Shown here in pieces: positions 1 through 7,376 of a DNA stretch of 64,000 nucleotides. Both the position numbers and the translations under genes were made by a program. Source of the stretch: Vampirovibrio chlorellavorus (GTDB lineage: Bacteria > Cyanobacteriota > Vampirovibrionia > Vampirovibrionales > Vampirovibrionaceae). The notes beneath the pieces are model-generated. The model was not told the DNA's origin. It saw only the letters and a program-made list of their open reading frames with translations, and searched no databases. The stretch spans positions 434,001 through 498,000 of the forward strand of contig QFWI01000011.1 of the NCBI GenBank assembly GCA_003149345.1, written 5' to 3'. Every line of letters starts with the position of its first letter. Within the stretch, counting starts at the first letter, position 1.

Positions 1-1
1 G

Positions 2-598
2 GTGCGCTTGTTCTCGGTGGATTCCCTGAAACTGATTGGGGATCACAACTTCGAGAACGTGCTGGCCAGTGCCTCCGCCGCCTTGTTGCTGGGGATTGAA
101 CCTGCTGTGATTGCCAAGGCTTGTCAGGCCTTTGAGGGGCTGGAGCATCGCCTGGAGCGAGTGGACGCCCTGGGGCCCAAGCAAGTGGTTTTCTACAACG
201 ATTCCAAGGCCACCAACACCGATGCGGCCATTTCGGCGCTGCGGGCCTTCAAGAGCCGAAAGGTCATCCTGATTGCCGGGGGCTATGACAAGATGACCCC
301 GCTGGATGATTTTGTGACCGCCGCCCAGGCCAATGCCAAGTCCGTCATCCTGATTGGGGCGGCCAAAGAGCGCTTTGCCCAGGCCTTTGAGGCCAGTGGG
401 TACCACGCCGTGGAATTCGCTGAGGATTTGTCAGCGGCCATCGCCCAGGGATATCACCTTAGCGATGGGGAACCGGTGTTGTTTGCCCCGGCTTGCTCCA
501 GCTTTGATATGTTCAAAAACTTTGAAGAACGGGGCCGGGCCTTCAAGGCCGGTGTGCAAGCCCTGAAAGCCCAAGTGGAAAGCTCTGTGAGACCTTAA
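2..598 (+). CDS. murD: UDP-N-acetylmuramoyl-L-alanine:D-glutamate ligase, C-terminal part
   Basis: This is the C-terminal ~198 residues of MurD, which adds D-glutamate to UDP-MurNAc-L-Ala in the cytoplasmic stage of peptidoglycan synthesis. The gene is cut by the window edge; the first GTG seen is only an in-frame codon. Visible family motifs are GDHNFENVLAS near the start, then HRLE, the NDSKATN segment that binds the substrate in the Mur C-terminal domain, and PACSSFDMFKNFEERG near the end. A complete MurD is about 450 residues, so more than half lies upstream. It is followed two bases later by ftsW and then murG, the usual order inside a dcw-type division and cell wall cluster, which supports the identity. 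Only the missing N-terminal half is uncertain. Confidence 0.95.
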   Translation: MRLFSVDSLKLIGDHNFENVLASASAALLLGIEPAVIAKACQAFEGLEHRLERVDALGPKQVVFYNDSKATNTDAAISALRAFKSRKVILIAGGYDKMTPLDDFVTAAQANAKSVILIGAAKERFAQAFEASGYHAVEFAEDLSAAIAQGYHLSDGEPVLFAPACSSFDMFKNFEERGRAFKAGVQALKAQVESSVRP

Positions 599-600
599 CC

Positions 601-1812
601 ATGAGTCGACCTTACGCTCAGAACATCACCCGCCCAGCGAGCGCTACCCGGTACAGGACGGGCCGTGATTTTGGGCCCGCCGATCGGTTCGGGGATGGAG
701 TTAGTGGTGGTGCGCGGGCGGGTGCTTTTGATCAGGCATTGATGTACACGACTATTGCTCTAGTGGTGGTGGGTTTGGTATCTGTCTTCACTGCCAGTGC
801 TGCTCAGGCGGATCTGGAAACCGGTAATAGCCTGACCTTGTTGCTGAAACAGTTGATTTCCGCCTTGATTGGCGCCGGGGCGTTGTTTTTTTTCATTGGT
901 TTTCCCTTTGAGCGGCTGAAGCGCTTGGCCCGACCGTTTTCTCTGGTCTGTGTTGGCTTGTTATTGATGACCATGTTTATGGGCACCACGGCTAACGGCA
1001 GTGAGCGCTGGATTATGTTGCCCTTTGGGTTTCAGTTTCAGCCATCCGACTTTGCCAAGGTGGGGGCCATTGCCCTCATGGCCCAAGCCACCAGCGAGCG
1101 CAGCATATGGAGTATGGGCAGCGTACTCAATATTTTTTTGGTGACAGTGATGATCCTGTTGATTTTGCAGCAGCCCAACCTCAGTGTGACTATGATTCTG
1201 GGATTCCTGACCTTTGCCATGCTGTTTGTGGCCGGATTGTCCCGTACGATTGTTCTGGGCAGCTTGCCTCTTATCGTTTTTCTGGCGTATCAAAAAATTC
1301 GCCATACCGAATACCAGTGGAAACGCATTGTCGGTTGGTTAGACCCTTGGAAGGACGCCCAAGACGCTGGTTATAACCTCATTCAGTCCTACTATGCCAT
1401 AGGCTCGGGTGGATTGTTCGGGGTGGGGCTGGGTAATTCCATCCAAAAGCTGTATTACCTGCCTTTTCAGCATACGGATTTTATTTTTTCGGTGATTTGC
1501 GAAGAATGGGGCTTTTTTGGGGCGCTGATTGTGATGGGCCTGTTTGCCCTGCTGGGCTGGCGGGGCTTTACCATCGCCTGGCATTGCCCCAGTCGCTTTG
1601 GTAAAATGCTGGCCTTTGGCCTCACTTTGGCCATTGTGTTGCAGGCCATGATTAACATTAGCGTGACCATTGGCCTGATGCCGGTGACCGGCGTGACTTT
1701 GCCCCTGATTAGCTATGGGGGCACTTCCATGATTGTGACCCTGGCTATGATCGGCATGCTGCTGAACATTTCCCGGACGCATCCGGTACCGCAACTCCAA
1801 GAGGAGTATTAG
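601..1812 (+). CDS. ftsW: FtsW, septal peptidoglycan glycosyltransferase (SEDS family)
   Basis: FtsW is a polytopic inner membrane protein of the SEDS family that polymerises lipid II at the division septum together with a class B PBP. The 403-residue product starts with about 40 hydrophilic residues that should be cytoplasmic, followed by roughly ten hydrophobic segments. Family signatures are visible in the C-terminal third: NISVTIGLMPVTGVTLPLIS followed by YGGTS. RodA has the same fold, but the position between murD and murG argues for FtsW. The ATG at 601 is two bases after the murD stop, so translation is probably coupled. The length matches the family. Confidence 0.95.
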   Translation: MSRPYAQNITRPASATRYRTGRDFGPADRFGDGVSGGARAGAFDQALMYTTIALVVVGLVSVFTASAAQADLETGNSLTLLLKQLISALIGAGALFFFIGFPFERLKRLARPFSLVCVGLLLMTMFMGTTANGSERWIMLPFGFQFQPSDFAKVGAIALMAQATSERSIWSMGSVLNIFLVTVMILLILQQPNLSVTMILGFLTFAMLFVAGLSRTIVLGSLPLIVFLAYQKIRHTEYQWKRIVGWLDPWKDAQDAGYNLIQSYYAIGSGGLFGVGLGNSIQKLYYLPFQHTDFIFSVICEEWGFFGALIVMGLFALLGWRGFTIAWHCPSRFGKMLAFGLTLAIVLQAMINISVTIGLMPVTGVTLPLISYGGTSMIVTLAMIGMLLNISRTHPVPQLQEEY

Positions 1813-1815
1813 CCG

Positions 1816-2961
1816 GTGGGGATGCGCTTGGTGGTCACGGGTGGGGGAACGGGTGGCCATATTTACCCGGCTTTAGCCGTGGCCGAGCTGATGCGGGAAG
1901 ACCCGGCGGTGGCCTCGGTCACTTATATCGGCAATGCCGGTTCTCTGGAGAGTGATTTGGTGCCCCAGCACGGCATTGATTTTTTGGGAATCAGTTTTTA
2001 TGGCATGCCACGGGGGAAAAGTCCCTTGCTGCCGTTTCGTTGGCTGATGTGGCTGGCTCGGCTGGAGCAGGCCAAACGCAAGGCCAGGGCCTACTTATCT
2101 GAAATTAAGCCCAGCGTGGTGTTTGGCACGGGGGGCTACGTGAGCGCCCCGGTACTCATGGCCGCCCATGACTTGAAGATTCCCTATGTGGTGCATGAGC
2201 CGGACGCCAATCCCGGTCTGGTAAATCGACTGATGGGCAAGCAAGCTGCCGTGATTACCACCAGCTTTACGGAAGGGGCCGAGTTGCTGCGGCACAAGCC
2301 CACTCAGGAGATTCTGGTGACGGGCAACCCCATCCGGGGGAGCATTGGCACCCTGTCCCGTCTGGAAGCTCAGAAACTGTTAGGGCTGGACTGGCCCGAA
2401 GGTCAAAAAGTCCTGTTGGTTACTGGGGGCTCTCAGGGCGCCCGGCGGATCAACCTGGCGGTGGTGCAAGCCTTGCCCCGATTATTGGATGAATTGGGGC
2501 TGGCGGTGATTCATATCACCGGTAAAAAATTGTATGATGAAACCCTTGAGGCCCTGGATACACTCGATCCCTCGCTGAAAAGCCATGCCTGCTATCAGGT
2601 GCGTCCCTACTCCGGGGAGATGGCCGCTTTGCTGGCCGTGGCCGATATGGCTGTTTGCCGGGCCGGTTCCTTGAGCCTATCCGAGATGTACGTGTGCGGG
2701 GTGCCCACCATTTTGGTGCCTTACCCGCATGCCGCCGCCGATCATCAGCGCAAGAACGCTCAGGCTTCCGTGCGGGCGGGGGCTTCCCTCATGATTGAAG
2801 ACGCTGACTGCTCGGGAAACTCCCTGAGTCGGGAACTCAGCCAATTACTCAGTGACTCACAGCGCCTACTGGCCATGAAGTCCGCCGCCATTGGTTTGGG
2901 GCACCCAGATGCCACTGGCCAAATCGTGGGCTGTCTGAAAAAAATTGCCCATTTTCCGTAA
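1816..2961 (+). CDS. murG: MurG, lipid II synthase
   Basis: MurG transfers GlcNAc from UDP-GlcNAc to lipid I at the cytoplasmic face of the membrane, making lipid II. The N-terminus carries the glycine-rich GGGTGGHIYPA loop, and the second Rossmann domain has GGSQGARR and the sugar-nucleotide region CRAGSLSLSEM followed by PYPHAAADHQ. Length (381 residues) is normal. Two starts are possible: GTG at 1816, 9 bases after a GAGGAG box that lies at the end of ftsW, or ATG at 1822. I chose 1816 because of the spacing. It forms a tight murD-ftsW-murG transcript. No murC or ftsQ follows; the next feature is tRNA-Gln. Confidence 0.95.
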   Translation: MGMRLVVTGGGTGGHIYPALAVAELMREDPAVASVTYIGNAGSLESDLVPQHGIDFLGISFYGMPRGKSPLLPFRWLMWLARLEQAKRKARAYLSEIKPSVVFGTGGYVSAPVLMAAHDLKIPYVVHEPDANPGLVNRLMGKQAAVITTSFTEGAELLRHKPTQEILVTGNPIRGSIGTLSRLEAQKLLGLDWPEGQKVLLVTGGSQGARRINLAVVQALPRLLDELGLAVIHITGKKLYDETLEALDTLDPSLKSHACYQVRPYSGEMAALLAVADMAVCRAGSLSLSEMYVCGVPTILVPYPHAAADHQRKNAQASVRAGASLMIEDADCSGNSLSRELSQLLSDSQRLLAMKSAAIGLGHPDATGQIVGCLKKIAHFP

Positions 2962-2978
2962 AAGTTGAGCAAAGGCAC

Positions 2979-3007
2979 TTGATCCCGGATGACCCTCTGG
3001 ATAGAAT
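2979..3007 (+). promoter_or_regulatory. sigma70-type promoter of tRNA-Gln
   Basis: TTGATC at 2979-2984 and TAGAAT at 3002-3007 are separated by exactly 17 bases and lie about 30 bases before the tRNA. The same -10 form, TAxAAT, recurs in front of many genes in this window. Confidence 0.6.
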
Positions 3008-3035
3008 GTTAAAACTTTCAATCAACTGAGTTGAT

Positions 3036-3107
3036 TGGGGCGTCGCCAAGCGGTAAGGCACCTGGTTTTGGTCCAGGCATTCAGAGGTTCGAATCCTTTC
3101 GCCCCAG
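3036..3107 (+). tRNA. tRNA-Gln (anticodon TTG)
   Basis: The acceptor stem pairs 3036-3042 with 3100-3106 without mismatch, and G3107 is the discriminator base. The anticodon stem CCTGG/CCAGG closes a seven-base loop holding TTG, which reads glutamine codons. The T arm carries TTCGAAT. The terminal CCA is not encoded (CTT follows the discriminator), so a CCA-adding enzyme is needed. A promoter precedes it and an intrinsic terminator follows, so it is a single-gene transcript. Confidence 0.93.
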
Positions 3108-3114
3108 CTTCTTT

Positions 3115-3147
3115 AAAAAAGCCTTTGGTTTATCCAAAGGCTTTTTT
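3115..3147 (+). terminator. intrinsic terminator after tRNA-Gln
   Basis: An A-rich 5' flank and the arm GCCTTTGG (3121-3128) pair with CCAAAGGC (3134-3141), leaving a five-base loop, followed by a run of six T. The flanking A and T runs extend the stem, so it may also act on the opposite strand behind the lyase gene at 3213. Confidence 0.85.
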
Positions 3148-3212
3148 GCTTGATACGTTTTTCTTTCATCCCCCTGATTTGTTTGTAATTTACAGATTTT
3201 ACGCTGGGAGCA

Positions 3213-4160
3213 TTAGCTCATTTGCAGGCCGGTGAAGGTCGCTCGGGCGCTTTCCGAGCTGCTACCCTGGTTATTGTGAACGTAGAGGCCCGCTTTGAAG
3301 TACAATTCTCCCTCATTAAAGCTGGAGTCCAGTTTAAAGTTGGTGGGTTTCCCATTCAGGTCAATTGCGGCCGATCCATCCGGGGCGACATCGATGTTGT
3401 AATTGTTCGGGGCACCCAGGGGAATATTGTCTGCCAATACATAGTCCTTTCTTTGGGCGGACGGTGAATTGGTTTCCATCACACTGGCGATTACCTGGCC
3501 ATTTTTCCAGTTAATCATGACGGGAGGTCGTCCTGCTGTACCCCGTTGATGAACCTGCCCAATGGTCACATCGCCGGTGGAGGGCACTTGATCCAGTGTT
3601 AATGAGGCGGATAAGGTATGTCCGCCAGAATCCATTTTCCAGCCTTGGGCCTGGGCAAGCTCGGTTCGAGGATCCTTTGAATTTGCGCTGTGTACGCCGG
3701 TCACCGGGGTGAAAAACTTCATTTGCCCGTTATCCATCTGGAAATATTCACTTTGGTCGGAAGAGAGCTGATCGCCTGTAATGGTGTCGGGGTTCCCCTC
3801 TTCTCCCGTGGGCAGCATCAGGTTAAATGGGGATAGATCCATTATCTCTGACGCCCCACCCGTGTCGCCGCCAGGAGCGTCTTGTGCGTCGGCGCTTGGC
3901 TGTCCGCTTGATAAGGAACGGCTTCTTAAGACCTGGCTTCTGCCTTGCAAGACCATTGCATCCGCCTGTTGCGATAAAGGGTTGTTAGGGCCCGTGCCAA
4001 TGTATGTCTGGGCGTCTGTAGAATTCGTGGCATGTGTGGTGTCAGGGTTTTGGCTGCTCTGCGAGCTGCTTTCTGTGGCAGAAGAAGAACCGTTGCCAGC
4101 TTTTATTTGCTGGGCTGTCTGGTGCAGGTCAGGGTGAGGGTGAATACTGCCGGCGCCCAT
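3213..4160 (-). CDS. PL7 alginate-lyase-like protein, second of a tandem pair
   Basis: Residues ~108-315 match polysaccharide lyase family 7 (alginate lyase 2), beta-jelly-roll enzymes that cleave alginate or related glycuronans by beta-elimination. The three family signatures are present: RTEL at 165-168, QVH at 202-204 and YFKAGLY at 287-293, carrying the expected Arg, Gln/His and Tyr. Two positions differ from the usual motifs: Arg after RTEL is Ala, and the residue two after the last Tyr is His instead of Gln. Residues 1-105 are a Ser/Gln/Thr-rich, probably disordered stretch with no Sec signal peptide or lipobox. The gene lies 50 bases downstream of its paralogue at 4211-5290, so the pair arose by tandem duplication and may be co-transcribed. 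Substrate and secretion route are not shown by the sequence. Confidence 0.8.
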   Translation of the reverse strand: MGAGSIHPHPDLHQTAQQIKAGNGSSSATESSSQSSQNPDTTHATNSTDAQTYIGTGPNNPLSQQADAMVLQGRSQVLRSRSLSSGQPSADAQDAPGGDTGGASEIMDLSPFNLMLPTGEEGNPDTITGDQLSSDQSEYFQMDNGQMKFFTPVTGVHSANSKDPRTELAQAQGWKMDSGGHTLSASLTLDQVPSTGDVTIGQVHQRGTAGRPPVMINWKNGQVIASVMETNSPSAQRKDYVLADNIPLGAPNNYNIDVAPDGSAAIDLNGKPTNFKLDSSFNEGELYFKAGLYVHNNQGSSSESARATFTGLQMS

Positions 4161-4210
4161 ATAGTGGTTTTAATCCTCTATAGGTAGCTTGAAACAATGA
4201 ATGACACTGA

Positions 4211-5290
4211 TTATGGTTTTTTGATGGACAATTCGTTGAAGGTCGCTTTAGCGCCTTCTTCGCTGCCGCCCTGCTTATCCTGCAAGTAGACTCCCGCTTT
4301 GAAATACATGTCACTGGATTGGAAACTGGAGTCGAGTTTGACTTTGGTTGTTCTTCCATTCACGCTAAGCCCCGCCGTGCCATCCGGGGTGACGTCGATG
4401 TTGTAGTTGAATTTCTGACCCCTGGGAACATTCTCTGCCAGCACGTAGCTTTGTCGTCTGGCGGATGGCGAATTGCTCTCCAGAACACTGGCTTCCACGG
4501 TACCATTATTCCAGTGAAGCATGACCGGCGGACGGCCTGAGCCTCCCCGTTGATGCAATTGGCCCACGGTGACTTTACCGTTTGAAGGGGCTTGATCCAC
4601 AGAAAGTGTGGCGGACAGGCTACGCGGCCCGGCGCCCATTTTCCACCCCTGGGCCTCACCCAGTTCGCTGCGGGTGGTGTCGGAGTTTGCGCTGGTTGCG
4701 CCATTAACCGGGGAGAAGAACGTAACCGCACCATTTTCCTGTCTAAAATAAGGGCTCTGATGGGAGGCCAGGTCTCGACCTTGCACCATGTCGGGACTGC
4801 CTTCACGACCTGTGGGCAACATGAGTTTGAAACTGGAAAGATCCCTGATGCCGGACGGTCTATCAACCCCGATCTCGGACGGGTTCTTCGCACCACCCGG
4901 TGTGGATGTCGGTGTGGGAATCTCCCTGGCTGGCGTACCTGCTGCCGCACTGGGTCGCCCGGCTACAGGAGCGCTCGTTTCCACCCTGGCAGGGCGAGGG
5001 CGACCGGGTGTGCCCAACAATTGGCTTTGCCCCATGTTGGCCATCGCCTGCGCTTGTAGGGCAAAAAGGTTCTCAGCGTAAGGATTGAATTGCCAGGAGG
5101 AGCCACCATTCCAAGTTGGAAACCGGGTTGCAACCGGCGGGGTGGGAATCGTAACGTCAGGAATCCCGGAAAAGCCTTGTGGTTCCAGGATATTGCTCAT
5201 CATGGAAAATACGTCTGTTGCGGGCGTCGTTCGCCGACTTGGAGAAAAAGAACCAAGCAACATTTGGTAAAACAAGCTGGATACGTTCAT
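4211..5290 (-). CDS. PL7 alginate-lyase-like protein, first of a tandem pair
   Basis: The C-terminal ~210 residues form a PL7 (alginate lyase 2) domain. Signatures are TRSEL at 206-210, GQLH at 243-246 and YFKAGVYLQ at 329-337, so the catalytic Arg, Gln, His and Tyr are all present. The Arg that normally follows the SEL motif is Gly. Residues 1-145 are low-complexity and Pro/Ser/Thr-rich; the first 40 residues have scattered hydrophobics (LFYQMLLGSF) but no clear signal peptide. The ATG at 5290 follows a GAGGA box about ten bases upstream. The paralogue at 3213-4160 shares the whole lyase domain, while the N-terminal regions do not align by eye. Alginate is an algal and bacterial polysaccharide, so a role in degrading host wall or biofilm polymer is plausible but inferred. 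Confidence 0.82.
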   Translation of the reverse strand: MNVSSLFYQMLLGSFSPSRRTTPATDVFSMMSNILEPQGFSGIPDVTIPTPPVATRFPTWNGGSSWQFNPYAENLFALQAQAMANMGQSQLLGTPGRPRPARVETSAPVAGRPSAAAGTPAREIPTPTSTPGGAKNPSEIGVDRPSGIRDLSSFKLMLPTGREGSPDMVQGRDLASHQSPYFRQENGAVTFFSPVNGATSANSDTTRSELGEAQGWKMGAGPRSLSATLSVDQAPSNGKVTVGQLHQRGGSGRPPVMLHWNNGTVEASVLESNSPSARRQSYVLAENVPRGQKFNYNIDVTPDGTAGLSVNGRTTKVKLDSSFQSSDMYFKAGVYLQDKQGGSEEGAKATFNELSIKKP

Positions 5291-5555
5291 GTTGGATCAT
5301 CCTCACTCATCAGGTGACCATCATCAGCTAACTCTCAATCCAAGACCGGGAGAGCCCTGACAGGGTCGTTTTTAGAATATTGCGCTGATATAAGGAAAGA
5401 CTGCTTTGTGCTGTCTTTTCAGGGATTTTGGGCTAAAGCGTGACAACGTGATCGTTCAAGGCAACCGTTTCAGCCTCTCAGTCGCTAGAAAGGCTTGCGG
5501 GGAATATTAGGAATCACAACTCTTGCTCACTCTGGTTTTGCGTATTTAAATAAAA

Positions 5556-5569
5556 AACAATTTATTGTT
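5556..5569. repeat. operator-like inverted repeat
   Basis: AACAAT and ATTGTT are perfect inverted copies separated by TT, in an A/T-rich stretch just upstream of the structured RNA candidate. The size suits a dimeric repressor site, but no regulator can be named. Confidence 0.3.
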
Positions 5570-5585
5570 GAAATTGCCTTCATCC

Positions 5586-5714
5586 TTTCTGAGGGATCAG
5601 GAAACGATGCCTCCCAATGTGCGTGGGTTGAGGCAAGTGCGACTTATGGGTTTGAGGAAACCTGCGAGCCGGTGCGGAGAAACGCGGAAGCGAACGGGCG
5701 TTACGGCTTTTTTT
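5586..5714 (+). ncRNA. candidate structured RNA: four hairpins with a terminal terminator
   Basis: Four successive helices can be drawn on the plus strand. The first is 5586-5592 with 5597-5603, with loop GGGA. The second is TGCCTC (5608-5613) with GAGGCA (5630-5635), extended inward by CCA/TGG. The third is GGTTT (5649-5653) with AAACC (5658-5662), loop GAGG. The last is a bipartite stem, GCCG/CGGC (5668-5671/5704-5707) enclosing AACGC/GCGTT (5681-5685/5698-5702), followed directly by seven T (5708-5714). The end looks like an intrinsic terminator about 100 bases before the next start codon. It could be a free small RNA or a leader attenuator/riboswitch of the downstream gene. It does not match the riboswitch, 6S, SRP or RNase P signatures I know. 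Confidence 0.35.
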
Positions 5715-5822
5715 AAGTGATGTTTCAATTGATCGGCAACAAAATCGGGGCGAATGTTTTTATGCAAATACATGTGATTTGAGACATTCAGATCACGTTG
5801 GGGGACAGTATTGTTTAGGGGT

Positions 5823-7376
5823 ATGGCGACAGTGAGCTATCACGTCAACTCAGCCAATGGCTATGGATTGCAACCGGATCCGGTAACGGGTCAGCTACCC
5901 GTGTTGCCGGGAACCCCAGCGGTTGCGGGTACGCAATATGTGGATTTGACCGGTCAGGCTTATCAGACCGCATCGGGTATGCCGGTTACCCCGCAAACCC
6001 TGATTAACCGAATGGATCAGGGGGCCAAGACCTCCAGCACAGCAGGTACCGGTTTGGCATTGACTTCCGAATTGGCTGGGGCCACTCCTTATGTTGCGCC
6101 CTCCGGCTCAACACAGGCCAAAGCCATTCCGGCTTCAGGCTTCTCTTCTGTGGCGCCAGCTGCCACGACCAGTGGAACGCCCTCCAAAGACGAAGGCAAG
6201 TCTGAGGAAAGTCGGGGTAAAAGCGAAGAGTCGCAGGCTCAGAGAGATATGCCCGGGGTTCAGGATATGAGCGATTCTCCTGGTAAAGCGGCCAAGGAAG
6301 GGGTTCAGGGCGTCAAGCAGGAATTGGTGAACGCCGGTAAGGAGCTGATGGGCTCGCCGGAGGCCAGCCAGATTCAGCAGTTGACTCAGTCGCTGAGCCA
6401 GCAGAGCCAACAGATTTCTCAGATTGAGAAAGTCTCCAAACAATCCAAAATGTTGGATAAAAGCTCCAAAATGCAGGACAAGGCCAGCACGATTCTGGAC
6501 AAAATTGGCATGACCTTGGAAAAAACCGGCGAAACACTAACCAACACGGGCCAAGGGATGATTTCCAGCGGGCAGTCCATGCTGTCTAACCCCTTTACGG
6601 CAGCGGCGGGCGCGGCCTTGATTGCCGCCGGTACGGCCCTGAAAGTTGCGGGCATTGCCCTGAAAGCTGCCGGAAAAGCCATGCAGGCTGCGGCCAAGGC
6701 CTTGGCTAAAATTGCCAAAGTCCTCTCTAAAATCGCTGAGACCTTGACCAAGGTGATGAACAAAATTATGGATAAACTCAATAAAATGCTGGGCAACATC
6801 AGCAAACGCCTGAAAGATTTATTGAATCGAGCCCGTGCCAAGCTCAAGTCAAGGGGAGGCGCTGGTGGTAACGCTTTGCCGGGTGGTCAAGTAACCAGTG
6901 CTGCCAAGCCGACATCCGGGGCCGTAAAATCCGCCAAGGTGGAATCTGCCAAGGTGGAAGCCGCCCCTGAGGTCAAGGCCCCCGCCAAAAAGGTAGAACC
7001 CGCCGGGCAGGCAGGTAAGAACAAGCAACAGGCTGTGCAGGACGATGAAGCGTCGGGCGGGTTTGGGAGCTTTGTCAAAGAAACGGCGACCGATCTGGCG
7101 ATGAACCAGGCCGTGAACATGGGCACACAAGCCCTGAGCAGCAAAATGAGTGGCCGTGCTGCCAATGGCGCGACGGATGAAGTCGCGGAAGCGGCCCAAG
7201 CAGGTGCAGCCCCCGCTATTCCTCTGCCGGGCATGGGGCTACCGATCCCGTCCGCAGGAGGGTTTGCCGCTACCAGTCAGCAATCTATTTTGCCGGCGGT
7301 GGGTGGGGCCTTCCCTCCTTCTGGCAATGGGTTTGGCCCGCAGCCATTTCAGCCGCCCATTCGACAGGTGGGTTAA
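5823..7376 (+). CDS. large Ala/Lys-rich helical-repeat protein, unknown function
   Basis: I do not recognise a family. From the ATG at 5823 the product has about 517 residues. Residues ~1-140 are Pro/Gly/Ser/Thr-rich and probably disordered; ~170-255 are Gln/Ser/Lys-rich with heptad-like spacing (LDKSSKMQDKASTILDKIG); ~257-342 form a long amphipathic alpha-helical tract in which AAG-A-L units recur about every seven residues (AALIAAGTALKVAGIALKAA) and then become strongly basic; the remainder is Ala/Pro/Gly-rich. No signal peptide or classical membrane segment is seen, though the Ala/Gly tract could insert into a membrane. An upstream in-frame TTG at 5811 has a better spaced purine box (GGGGGA), so it is an alternative start. 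The stop overlaps that of the convergent SNF2 gene by four bases. A surface, pore-forming or secreted role is only a guess. Confidence 0.75.
   Translation: MATVSYHVNSANGYGLQPDPVTGQLPVLPGTPAVAGTQYVDLTGQAYQTASGMPVTPQTLINRMDQGAKTSSTAGTGLALTSELAGATPYVAPSGSTQAKAIPASGFSSVAPAATTSGTPSKDEGKSEESRGKSEESQAQRDMPGVQDMSDSPGKAAKEGVQGVKQELVNAGKELMGSPEASQIQQLTQSLSQQSQQISQIEKVSKQSKMLDKSSKMQDKASTILDKIGMTLEKTGETLTNTGQGMISSGQSMLSNPFTAAAGAALIAAGTALKVAGIALKAAGKAMQAAAKALAKIAKVLSKIAETLTKVMNKIMDKLNKMLGNISKRLKDLLNRARAKLKSRGGAGGNALPGGQVTSAAKPTSGAVKSAKVESAKVEAAPEVKAPAKKVEPAGQAGKNKQQAVQDDEASGGFGSFVKETATDLAMNQAVNMGTQALSSKMSGRAANGATDEVAEAAQAGAAPAIPLPGMGLPIPSAGGFAATSQQSILPAVGGAFPPSGNGFGPQPFQPPIRQVG

Larger units (their letters stand above)
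5291..5822. other. 532-base intergenic region between divergent genes
   Basis: No convincing protein gene is seen here; short open frames lack ribosome sites and family-like sequence. The region must hold the promoter of the lyase gene pair (leftward) and of the helical-repeat protein (rightward). It contains an inverted repeat at 5556-5569 and a chain of hairpins ending in a T run at 5586-5714, both listed separately. Confidence 0.6.

Noticed and set aside
5495..5716. 73-codon open frame in the divergent intergenic region
   Set aside because: It overlaps the hairpin chain, has no ribosome site and runs into the terminator.
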